5,962 nucleotides of DNA from an uncultured Clostridia bacterium (GTDB lineage: Bacteria; Bacillota; Clostridia; Oscillospirales; UBA644): the NCBI GenBank assembly GCA_904502105.1, contig CAJGDF010000116.1, positions 1 through 5,962 on the forward strand, written 5' to 3'. Positions 1 through 5,593 of this stretch are shown here, piece after piece. Numbering within the stretch: the first letter of the stretch is position 1; the number at the start of each line of letters is the position of its first letter. The translations under genes and the position numbers were made by a program. The notes beneath the pieces are model-generated. The model was not told where the DNA came from and made no database searches. It saw only the letters and a program-made list of their open reading frames with translations.

Positions 1-34
1 AAAAAACAACGCACCTGCTTTTGCGGGTGCGTTG
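1..34 (-). terminator. Intrinsic terminator of the downstream lipoprotein gene
   Basis: The arms at 7-18 and 23-34 form a 12-bp stem (one G-T wobble) closed by a TTTT loop. On the minus strand the stem is followed by at least six U residues, from the A-run at 1-6. It starts 9 bp after the TAA stop of the minus-strand gene ending at 44, as expected for a Rho-independent terminator. The stem is clearly related to the one at 1577-1606 behind the paralogous gene. Confidence 0.93.
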
Positions 35-43
35 AGAGTTGTA

Positions 44-1468
44 TTATTCTCCGAAAAGCTCGCTGACAGTTGTTTCAATATTAACAGCGTATTTTACTCT
101 GTTTGCTTCATCTGCTTCTGCGTATTGGTCAAGCCATTCTCTCATAGTCTTGCTATTGTTGAGATTGATGTAAACGTCCGTGAGTCCTTCGTATCTGTAG
201 TTATAATAGAGATTGTCGTAAGCATCTATAAAGTTTGTAACGTCTCTGTCGTCAAAGAAGAAGTTTTGACTGAGGTAATCAATAATGCTTTGTTTAGTTT
301 CATATCCCGGCAGCGGCTCGTAAATAGCGTTTAAAACTATTGCAGACATTGCAGGATCTTTACATAACTGCGGAATGCCCGTTCCGAACAGGGTTCCTGT
401 TATCGTTGTTCCGGATGTGGTCTTATTGTTGCCGTGAGGACCTCTCGGGAAAGGAATAACGCCGTAGTTTGACATGTTGTAACTTATTGAACTCGCTGTG
501 CCGATCAGTTCTGTAGCGCAAACTATTGTGAAAACTGTTCTCTTATCAATAAAAGCTTGAAGCATGTCAGGCCAATTATGACCGTCGTTGATATCAACAA
601 ATGTTGAATACTCGCCGAAAGCCCAGTTCCATGCAGTATTCATGGCTTCAAAAGTTTTTTCGGAATGAAGACCTAACTGATATTCGCCTTCGGAATCTTG
701 AATGATAACGCCTTCGCCGTTTGACGTCTGCATTGTTCTGCATAACCAATGGTCACTGGAATAAAGTGCAGTTACTTCATCGCCTTGGTCGTTTATATGG
801 CTGTATATAGGCATAAGTTCTTCGAATTTATCCCATGTCCATTCATTTGTCTCAACGAATTCTCGAGGGTCTGTTTCGTTAAGATAATTGATAATATCTT
901 CATTTACGATCAGCGGACCGTCCATTGAGTTGTATTTGAGCATAGGCCATGCTGCAGGGATTACGCCGAATATTCCTCCGTCCCAACAAAACGGTTTTAA
1001 GTCTTCGACTTTACCCCATTTTTCAGCCTGTCTGTAATCAATATAATCGGAAAGATCTGCAAGGTCGTACATGAATCCGGCTCTTATTGCACCGCTCATC
1101 CCATGAGACGCTATCTGAATAGCGTCCATTTTAACTTGGCCTGAATATGTCTCGTTTTGTATTGTTTGGGAAACATTTGGATCGATAGTGATCTTTATTT
1201 TTACATTATATTTTTTTTCAACCTCTTCGATTCTTTCTTTTGCAAGATCTGCAAATTCAGTATCGATAAGGTAACCCATATAGCCGTCTCCCGTTGAGTT
1301 GTGGGAATTGTTTTGCGCGAAAAGAAAATCAACTCCCATAAAGTCAATTGTGCCGAGTTCTGTTTTGTATTCGGGAACTGTCTCAGGCTCTGTCTGACCG
1401 CATGAGCAGATCGATGCCGACATTAGTATCAGAAGAATTGCCGAAAATATTCTTTTACTGTTTTTCAT
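44..1468 (-). CDS. Extracellular solute-binding lipoprotein, probable carbohydrate ABC receptor (copy A)
   Basis: This 474-residue protein is predicted to be a lipid-anchored receptor on the outer face of the membrane that captures a solute, probably a sugar or oligosaccharide, for an ABC importer. The N-terminus has basic residues, a hydrophobic stretch (about 7-20) and a lipobox-like ICSC with the likely lipidated Cys at 23, then an acidic, Pro-containing spacer. Family 1 solute-binding hallmarks include WTWDKFEELMP (210-220) and GVIPFPRGP (336-344). Trp and Tyr are frequent (AAWPMLKY near 172-179, AWNWAFGEY near 279-287), which suits carbohydrate stacking. The ATG at 1466-1468 has GAGGAG 10 nt upstream (1479-1484). 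It is a tandem paralogue of the gene at 1614-3032, about 60% identical by eye. It has its own promoter (1511-1539) and terminator. No transporter membrane or ATPase gene is adjacent in the window. The family call is firm; the ligand is unknown. Confidence 0.9.
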   Translation of the reverse strand: MKNSKRIFSAILLILMSASICSCGQTEPETVPEYKTELGTIDFMGVDFLFAQNNSHNSTGDGYMGYLIDTEFADLAKERIEEVEKKYNVKIKITIDPNVSQTIQNETYSGQVKMDAIQIASHGMSGAIRAGFMYDLADLSDYIDYRQAEKWGKVEDLKPFCWDGGIFGVIPAAWPMLKYNSMDGPLIVNEDIINYLNETDPREFVETNEWTWDKFEELMPIYSHINDQGDEVTALYSSDHWLCRTMQTSNGEGVIIQDSEGEYQLGLHSEKTFEAMNTAWNWAFGEYSTFVDINDGHNWPDMLQAFIDKRTVFTIVCATELIGTASSISYNMSNYGVIPFPRGPHGNNKTTSGTTITGTLFGTGIPQLCKDPAMSAIVLNAIYEPLPGYETKQSIIDYLSQNFFFDDRDVTNFIDAYDNLYYNYRYEGLTDVYINLNNSKTMREWLDQYAEADEANRVKYAVNIETTVSELFGE

Positions 1469-1510
1469 TGATATTACGCTCCTCTTTTTTGAATTTTTTT
1501 ACATATTTGT

Positions 1511-1539
1511 ATTATATCATTTATAATTTTACTTGTCAA
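1511..1539 (-). promoter_or_regulatory. Consensus sigma-A promoter of lipoprotein gene A
   Basis: Reading the minus strand, TTGACA (1534-1539) and TATAAT (1511-1516) are separated by exactly 17 bp. The -10 is extended (TGATATAAT). Transcription would begin near 1503-1505, giving a leader of about 36 nt before the ATG at 1468. A second TTGACA lies 8 bp further upstream (1542-1547), but it would give a 25-bp spacer and is probably not used as a -35. The promoter lies between the terminator of the preceding paralogue and this gene, so the two genes are separately transcribed. Confidence 0.9.
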
Positions 1540-1571
1540 TATGTCAAATATGTGAATTGGAAAATATATGT

Positions 1572-1606
1572 AAAAACAATGCACCTGCGGTTAAACAGGT
1601 GCATTG
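1572..1606 (-). terminator. Intrinsic terminator of lipoprotein gene B
   Basis: The arms at 1577-1587 and 1596-1606 pair perfectly over 11 bp around an 8-nt loop. On the minus strand a short U-tract follows (A-run at 1572-1576). The stem begins 7 bp after the TAA stop at 1614-1616. Its arm CAATGCACCTG matches the CAACGCACCTG arm of the window-start terminator, with the single difference compensated in the other arm, which supports a functional RNA stem. Confidence 0.92.
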
Positions 1607-1613
1607 ATAAATT

Positions 1614-3032
1614 TTATTTGCCCATGATTTCATCAATAGAGGTTTCGATATTGATAACGTATTTCTGTCTGTTGTTTTCGTCTGCTTCGGCAAACTGGTC
1701 GAGCCATTCTCTCATGCTCTTGTTGCCTTTGATTCCGATATAAACATCAGTGATACCTTCCTGGCGGTAGTTGTAAATGATATTGTCAAACGCATGAATG
1801 TAGTTTTCAACATCTCTGTCATCAAAGAAGAAATTATGTCTTAAATAATCTATAATTCTTTCTTCTTCCTCGTATCCGGGAAGGGGTTCATAGATAGCGT
1901 CTAAAATAATTGCAGACATAGCAGGGTCTTTGCAGAGAAGGGGAATCGCTGTACCAAATCGTGTATCTGTTATTGTTGTACCCGGAGTTGTCAGATTGTT
2001 ACCCAAAGGTCCTCTCGGGAAAGGAACAACGCCGAAATTATCCATCTGATATGCTATAGAATTCTGAGAACCGAGAAGGTCTGTGCCGTTCATTATTGTA
2101 AGAACTGATTTTCCGTCGAGGAATGCCTGAAGCATATTGGTCCAGTTGTTGTTTAAGTCTATGTAAACAAATGTTGCATATTCGCCGAACGCCCAGTTCC
2201 AAGCGGTGTACATAGCTTCAAAAGTTATATCGGAGTGGAGACCGAGCTGGTATTCACCGTTTTCATCCTGGTAAACCATGCCTTGACCGTTTGTGGGCTG
2301 AATTGTTCTGAAAAGCCAGTGAACTGTTGTATACAATGCCTTGACTTCATCGCCTGAATCGTTTATATGATTGTAAACAGGCATCAATTCTTCAAGTTTA
2401 TCCCATGTCCATTCATCTTTTTCAGCAAATTCACGCGGGTCTGTTTCGTTAAGGTAGCTGATGATGTTTTCGTTAACGATCATCGGACCGTCCATTGAAC
2501 GGTATTTAAGCATCGGCCAAGAAGCGGGAATTACAGCATAAAGCTCATTATCCCAAAAGAAAGGCTTGATGTTTTCCAATGTGCCCCATTTCTTTGAGTC
2601 GGTGTAATCAATGTAATCAGATAATACCGTAATATCGTGCAATAAACCGGCTCTTGCAATTCCGTTAATGCCACCCGAAGCTTGCTGGATAGCATCAGCG
2701 GAAACCTCGCCCGCATATGTTTCATTCTGTACGGTGGAATTTATATCTTTGTCTGTTACGATTGTTGCTTTGATATGATATTTTTCTTCAACTTCTTTTA
2801 CTCTCTGAAGCGCAAGATCTGCAAATTCAGTTTCTGTTACATATCCGAAATAGTTATCGCCGGTGGAATGTTCTTCATTTCTCTGAAGAAATATGAAATC
2901 CGCACCCATAAAATCAACTTCGCCGATATCGGTAGTGTAATCGGGAATAACTTCCGGTTCGCTCTGTCCGCATGCACAGAAAGATAATATCATGCATAAC
3001 AGTATTGCCAGTGATATAATTCGCTTTTTCAT
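1614..3032 (-). CDS. Extracellular solute-binding lipoprotein, probable carbohydrate ABC receptor (copy B)
   Basis: This 472-residue lipoprotein is the second member of the tandem pair and is predicted to bind a solute outside the cell for an ABC importer. The signal peptide has KKR at residues 2-4, a hydrophobic core (about 5-18) and a lipobox-like FCAC with the likely lipidated Cys at 21. Family features are WTWDKLEELMP (208-218), FLDGKSVLTI (304-313) and GVVPFPRGP (334-342). The N-terminal spacer is acidic and both copies share a CGQ-EPE start to the mature protein. The ATG at 3030-3032 is preceded by AAGGA (3044-3048), 11 nt away. Long blocks are identical to copy A (SYLNETDPREF-type, MREWLDQ, FFFDDRDV), while the stretch around residues 286-296 and the N-terminal 90-120 region differ, so ligand preference may have diverged. 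It is transcribed divergently from the decarboxylase operon. Ligand and partner permease are not visible here. Confidence 0.9.
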   Translation of the reverse strand: MKKRIISLAILLCMILSFCACGQSEPEVIPDYTTDIGEVDFMGADFIFLQRNEEHSTGDNYFGYVTETEFADLALQRVKEVEEKYHIKATIVTDKDINSTVQNETYAGEVSADAIQQASGGINGIARAGLLHDITVLSDYIDYTDSKKWGTLENIKPFFWDNELYAVIPASWPMLKYRSMDGPMIVNENIISYLNETDPREFAEKDEWTWDKLEELMPVYNHINDSGDEVKALYTTVHWLFRTIQPTNGQGMVYQDENGEYQLGLHSDITFEAMYTAWNWAFGEYATFVYIDLNNNWTNMLQAFLDGKSVLTIMNGTDLLGSQNSIAYQMDNFGVVPFPRGPLGNNLTTPGTTITDTRFGTAIPLLCKDPAMSAIILDAIYEPLPGYEEEERIIDYLRHNFFFDDRDVENYIHAFDNIIYNYRQEGITDVYIGIKGNKSMREWLDQFAEADENNRQKYVINIETSIDEIMGK

Positions 3033-3071
3033 TTAAGATTCATTCCTTTTTATTGTATTTTTTCTGAATAT

Positions 3072-3100
3072 ATTGTAACATATTATTAAAACAAAGTCAA
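3072..3100 (-). promoter_or_regulatory. Sigma-A promoter of lipoprotein gene B
   Basis: On the minus strand TTGACT (3095-3100) and TACAAT (3072-3077) are 17 bp apart, with a TG one base before the -10 (extended -10, TGTTACAAT). Each box has one mismatch to consensus. The start codon is 39 nt downstream of the -10, close to the 42 nt seen for copy A. Confidence 0.82.
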
Positions 3101-3126
3101 TACGGATTTTCAATATTTCTATTCGT

Positions 3127-3224
3127 TATTTTTAACAAAAAAGTTTTATGTGTATGTGTTATTTTGTCTTGATATACAATAATGATATGCAGAATATATC
3201 AAATTCGGATTTTTGTTAAAAATA
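3127..3224. repeat. 15-bp perfect inverted repeat with separated arms between divergent promoters
   Basis: TATTTTTAACAAAAA at 3127-3141 is the exact reverse complement of 3210-3224, with 68 bp between the arms. The left arm lies 26 bp upstream of the gene B -35 box and the right arm 15 bp upstream of the operon -35 box. This is where paired operators or UP-element-like A/T tracts could act. The composition is very AT-rich, so chance is not excluded, and no regulator is identified. Confidence 0.5.
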
Positions 3225-3239
3225 GAGTCGTGTTTTGTC

Positions 3240-3268
3240 TTGCAAAGGTTGATGTTTCATGATATAAT
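3240..3268 (+). promoter_or_regulatory. Strong sigma-A promoter of the decarboxylase operon
   Basis: TTGCAA (3240-3245) and a perfect TATAAT (3263-3268) are 17 bp apart, and the -10 is extended (TGATATAAT). Transcription would start near 3275, giving a leader of about 85 nt before the first ATG at 3361. The segment ATGATATAATA-N3-ATATGT (3259-3278) is also present at the lipoprotein A promoter on the opposite strand (1501-1520). Confidence 0.88.
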
Positions 3269-3283
3269 AGGTATATGTGAAAA

Positions 3284-3314
3284 TTTTGGGATAATCGGAT
3301 AAGATTGTCCAAAG
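3284..3314 (+). promoter_or_regulatory. Possible 5' leader hairpin of the decarboxylase operon
   Basis: Bases 3284-3290 can pair with 3308-3314 and 3292-3296 with 3303-3307, leaving a GGATAA loop and a single bulged A at 3291. That gives about 12 pairs, of which three are G-U. It would lie about 10 nt from the predicted transcript start. It has no U-tract and does not cover the ribosome binding site, so it is neither a terminator nor an obvious translational switch; mRNA stabilisation is one possibility. No known riboswitch class is recognised. Confidence 0.35.
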
Positions 3315-3360
3315 TTAATATTTAATAAGCAATTAAAAATAAGAAATCGGAGGAATCAAG

Positions 3361-4755
3361 ATGGATCTGAAAGGTAGAACGGAAGAAGTGCGTTCCGTCC
3401 GCGCAACGATCGAAGGATCTTCAAAATCTGCGGCAAGAAAACGCATTGAGCTCCTGTTCGATGAAGGAACTTTCGTTGAGATCGGTGCTTTTGTTAAACA
3501 GCGTCCGACCGAATACGGTGCCGTTGATGCTGCTGCTGAAAGCGTTGTTACCGGTTACGGTGCAGTAAACGGAGTTCTTGTTTTCGCATTTTCTCAGGAT
3601 GTGTCAGTAATGAAGGGCGCTATCAGCGAGATGAATGCTGAAAAAATTTGTAATATAGCGGAAATGGCTCGTAAAGCTCACGCTCCGCTCGTTTCTATGC
3701 TTGACAGCTGCGGCGTTCGTCTCCACGAAGGTATCGATGCGCTTGCAGGCTACGGCAAAATCATCGCAAAACTCAACTCTGTGGCAGGGGAGATAGTTCA
3801 CGCATCTGTTGTGTTCGGTATCTGTGCAGGTGCTATGTCCTTTGTTCCCGCTATCGCAGATTATTCTGTTATGACTAAATCCGCAGAACTTTTCCTTTCT
3901 TCTCCCGACGTTGTTAAAGCACGTTTCGGAAATGAAAATGCAGGTACTGCTGAAGAAGCATACAAAAACGGTACAGTAAGCGCTCTCTGCGACTCTGACG
4001 AAGATGCAATCGCAAAGATCAAAGAATTTATTTCCTACACCGGTGATGTTTACGTTACAGAAGACGATATCAACCGTCTTACTCCCGAAATCGAAAATAT
4101 CATCTCTCAGTCCAACTATGATGTCCGCGACGTTATCCGTTCTATTGCAGATGACTGCAGAGTTCTTGAACTCAGCGCAGGTTACGCTGAAAACATCGTA
4201 ACATCTCTTATCAGCATTGATTGCTGCCCCGTTGGCGTTGTTGCAAATAACGGTGCACTTACCTCTGCTGCTGCTGAAAAAGCTTCCAGATTCATCGCTT
4301 TCTGCGATAACTGCGGTATTGCTGTTCTTACTCTTGTTAATACCGACGGCTTTGCTTGTGAAAACAGAGAAAACATCGCAAACAGCGCTCTTCTTGTTTC
4401 CGCATACGTAAATGCCGAAGTTCCCAAGGTAACTCTTATCATTGGTAAGGCTTACGGTTCCGGATACATCTCTATGTGTTCCAAACAGACCGGCGCAGAT
4501 ATCGTTTATTCTTATCCCTGCGCAGAAATCGCAACTCTTCCCGCTGAGACAGGTGCTGTATTTATGTGCGCTCAGCAGATCGCTCAGACTGAAGGCGATC
4601 CCATCGAAGGCAGAGATGCAATTATTGCCAAATACAGAGAGACTATTGCTTCTCCCTTTGAAGCAGCTAAGAGAGGCCATGTTGACGATATTATCGATAT
4701 CGAAACCACCCGTCAGCTCGTTGCATCCTCTTTCGGTATGCTCGCTGGTAAATAA
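3361..4755 (+). CDS. Divergent biotin-dependent carboxyltransferase, decarboxylase alpha subunit (MmdA-like)
   Basis: This 464-residue protein belongs to the acyl-CoA carboxyltransferase family (crotonase fold, two halves). It is predicted to transfer CO2 from a substrate such as methylmalonyl-CoA to biotin on the carrier protein encoded at 5175. The N-terminal half has VVTGYGAVNG (62-71), FSQD (77-80), DSCGVRLHEG (115-124) and GICAGAMSFVPA (153-164). The C-terminal half has KASRFIAFCD (307-316), VNTDGFACENRE (326-337), KAYGSGYISM (363-372) and PCAEIATLPAETGAVF (386-401). The positions usually reading SGGARIQEG, CAGGAVYSPA, DVPGFLPG and YGGAY are all altered. Typical relatives are about 510 residues; the start of the usual N-terminal segment and the KHGNIPL-like tail are absent. 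The ATG has GGAGG 7 nt upstream (3349-3353), and an in-frame TAA at 3340 rules out a longer start. It is first in the operon; the next gene starts 15 bp on. The family is sure; the substrate (methylmalonyl-, malonyl-, glutaconyl-CoA or other) is not. Confidence 0.88.
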   Translation: MDLKGRTEEVRSVRATIEGSSKSAARKRIELLFDEGTFVEIGAFVKQRPTEYGAVDAAAESVVTGYGAVNGVLVFAFSQDVSVMKGAISEMNAEKICNIAEMARKAHAPLVSMLDSCGVRLHEGIDALAGYGKIIAKLNSVAGEIVHASVVFGICAGAMSFVPAIADYSVMTKSAELFLSSPDVVKARFGNENAGTAEEAYKNGTVSALCDSDEDAIAKIKEFISYTGDVYVTEDDINRLTPEIENIISQSNYDVRDVIRSIADDCRVLELSAGYAENIVTSLISIDCCPVGVVANNGALTSAAAEKASRFIAFCDNCGIAVLTLVNTDGFACENRENIANSALLVSAYVNAEVPKVTLIIGKAYGSGYISMCSKQTGADIVYSYPCAEIATLPAETGAVFMCAQQIAQTEGDPIEGRDAIIAKYRETIASPFEAAKRGHVDDIIDIETTRQLVASSFGMLAGK

Positions 4756-4770
4756 TTAGGAGGGAACATT

Positions 4771-5157
4771 ATGCGATCTTTCCTTACTCTCGCTGAAAAT
4801 GTTGCCGTTAATGAAATGGCACAGGTTCCCGAAGGCGCATTTGCTAAACTGATGTACGGATTGAACATATCCTTTATAGGCATCGTAACTGTTTTTGCTG
4901 TTCTTGCTCTTATTATGGGTGTGCTTTATCTGTTCCGTTTGTATTTTTACGATCTTCCCAATAAGCAGAAAGCTGAGGCATCTCAGCCCAAGGCTGCCCC
5001 CGCTCCCGCACCTGTTAAAACAGCCGCTCCCGTTGCAAACGTAACAACCGAAGACGATGAACTTATCCCCGTTGTTATCGCAGCAGCTGTTGCCGCTTAT
5101 ATGGAAACAAACGCGCCCAAATCCAAATATAGGATCCGTTCCTTTAAAAGAATATAA
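4771..5157 (+). CDS. oadG: OadG-type small membrane subunit of sodium-pump decarboxylase
   Basis: This 128-residue protein is predicted to be the small membrane subunit (gamma in oxaloacetate decarboxylase, delta in methylmalonyl-CoA decarboxylase), which holds the carboxyltransferase and biotin carrier at the OadB membrane pump. One membrane segment spans about 33-57, inside the family-typical GLNISFIGIVTVF...LYLFRLYF region. It is followed by an Ala/Pro/Lys linker (about 68-91) and a conserved tail: the acidic EDDEL (94-98), VVIAAAVAAYM (101-111) and a basic end with YRIRSFKR (120-127). The family tail is known to contact the alpha subunit. A very strong AGGAGGG (4758-4764) lies 6 nt before the ATG. 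It sits 15 bp after the carboxyltransferase and 17 bp before the biotin carrier gene. In the four-gene order it takes the place of mmdD. The symbol is at family level. Confidence 0.9.
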   Translation: MRSFLTLAENVAVNEMAQVPEGAFAKLMYGLNISFIGIVTVFAVLALIMGVLYLFRLYFYDLPNKQKAEASQPKAAPAPAPVKTAAPVANVTTEDDELIPVVIAAAVAAYMETNAPKSKYRIRSFKRI

Positions 5158-5174
5158 AAGGAGATTAATCTGAA

Positions 5175-5570
5175 ATGAGAAAATTTAACATAACCGTTAA
5201 CGGTAAAACATATGAAGTTGTTGTAGACGAAGTAGGCGGCGCTCCTGCCGCAGCACCTGTTGCTTCTGTTGCTGCTCCTGCAGCCGCTCCCGTAGCTGCT
5301 CCCGCTGCTGCACCTGCTCCTGCTGCAGCACCTGCTCCCGTAGCTGTTCCTTCTGAAGGCACTACAGTTTCTGCACCCATGCCCGGCACTATCCTTAAAG
5401 TAAACGTTGAAAAAGGCGCTTCCGTTAAGAAAGGTGACGTTCTCCTCGTTCTCGAAGCTATGAAAATGGAAAACGATATCCAGGCACCTGCTGACGGCAC
5501 TGTTATCGCTGTTCAGGCTACCAAGGGCGCTTCCGTTGAAACAGGCGCTCCTCTCGTAACCATAGGCTAA
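5175..5570 (+). CDS. Biotin carboxyl carrier protein of sodium-pump decarboxylase (MmdC-like)
   Basis: This 131-residue protein is the mobile biotin carrier that takes CO2 from the carboxyltransferase and delivers it to the OadB membrane subunit. A short N-terminal segment (1-20, FNITVNGKTYEVVVDEV) is followed by a flexible Ala/Pro linker (about 23-59) and a biotinyl domain (about 63-131). The biotinylation motif is EAMKMEN (94-100) with Lys97 as the modified residue. APMPGTI (67-73), KGASVKKGD (80-88) and APADGTV (104-110) are the usual strand and turn motifs of the domain. The ATG at 5175 has AAGGAG (5158-5163) 11 nt upstream. It sits between the OadG-like gene and oadB, 23 bp before the latter, matching the position of mmdC. 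As a separate protein it fits the methylmalonyl/glutaconyl-CoA type of complex rather than classical oxaloacetate decarboxylase, where the carrier is fused to alpha. A biotin protein ligase must be encoded elsewhere. Confidence 0.95.
   Translation: MRKFNITVNGKTYEVVVDEVGGAPAAAPVASVAAPAAAPVAAPAAAPAPAAAPAPVAVPSEGTTVSAPMPGTILKVNVEKGASVKKGDVLLVLEAMKMENDIQAPADGTVIAVQATKGASVETGAPLVTIG
5241..5351 (+). repeat. Ala/Pro linker-coding low-complexity tract with internal direct repeats
   Basis: The DNA coding for residues 23-59 of the biotin carrier is built from GCN and CCN codons. It contains a 19-bp direct repeat (5241-5259 and 5316-5334, one mismatch, 75 bp or 25 codons apart) and a 13-bp perfect direct repeat GCTCCCGTAGCTG (5286-5298 and 5334-5346, 48 bp or 16 codons apart). 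Both offsets are multiples of three, so gain or loss of a unit would keep the reading frame and only change linker length. Confidence 0.85.
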
Positions 5571-5593
5571 CGAAAGGCAGAGGCTAAAACGAC

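Larger units (their letters stand above)
1..3032 (-). repeat. Tandem duplication of a complete promoter-gene-terminator unit
   Basis: The units at about 1-1547 and 1572-3100 hold paralogous genes of nearly equal length in the same orientation. Each has a TTGACN-17-TANAAT promoter about 40 nt before the start codon and a related terminator hairpin 7-9 bp behind the stop. The protein copies are about 60% identical by eye with only short length differences. At DNA level they are well diverged, so this is an old duplication rather than a recent or collapsible repeat. Confidence 0.8.
3033..3360. other. Divergent intergenic region, 328 bp, AT-rich
   Basis: No convincing coding sequence is present. 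The region holds the ribosome binding site and promoter of lipoprotein gene B on the minus strand (3044-3100), a 15-bp inverted repeat with arms at 3127-3141 and 3210-3224, the operon promoter (3240-3268), a possible leader hairpin (3284-3314) and the operon ribosome binding site GGAGG (3349-3353). The 68 bp between the repeat arms have no clear assignment; they include TTGATA/TACAAT-like elements that do not form a well-spaced promoter. Confidence 0.75.

Noticed and set aside
1542..1547. Second TTGACA upstream of the lipoprotein A promoter as an alternative -35 box
   Set aside because: It gives a 25-bp spacer to the TATAAT; the inner TTGACA at 1534-1539 gives the ideal 17 bp.
1348..1743. Plus-strand open frame spanning the gap between the two lipoprotein genes
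   Set aside because: It runs antisense through the 5' end of gene A, its promoter and the terminator of gene B; composition is that of AT-rich non-coding DNA.
3168..3196. TTGATA/TATGCA-like promoter on the plus strand between the inverted repeat arms
   Set aside because: Both boxes deviate from consensus and the much better promoter at 3240-3268 lies downstream.
3121..3230. Full Rex (redox repressor) operator of the form TTGTTAA-N4-TTAACAA
   Set aside because: Only isolated heptamers TTAACAA (3132-3138) and TTGTTAA (3213-3219) are present, in the opposite order and over 70 bp apart; the expected partner halves at 4-bp spacing do not match.
3604..4680. Long (358-codon) open frame on the minus strand opposite the carboxyltransferase gene
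   Set aside because: It has no recognisable domain, is rich in Cys, Ser and Asn in a pattern produced by the reverse of the sense codons, and lies wholly within a gene with clear family motifs. It is an antisense shadow.
5165..5500. Minus-strand open frame rich in Ala, Gly and Thr opposite the biotin carrier
   Set aside because: It is the reverse reading of the GCN/CCN linker tract; low complexity, no family features.
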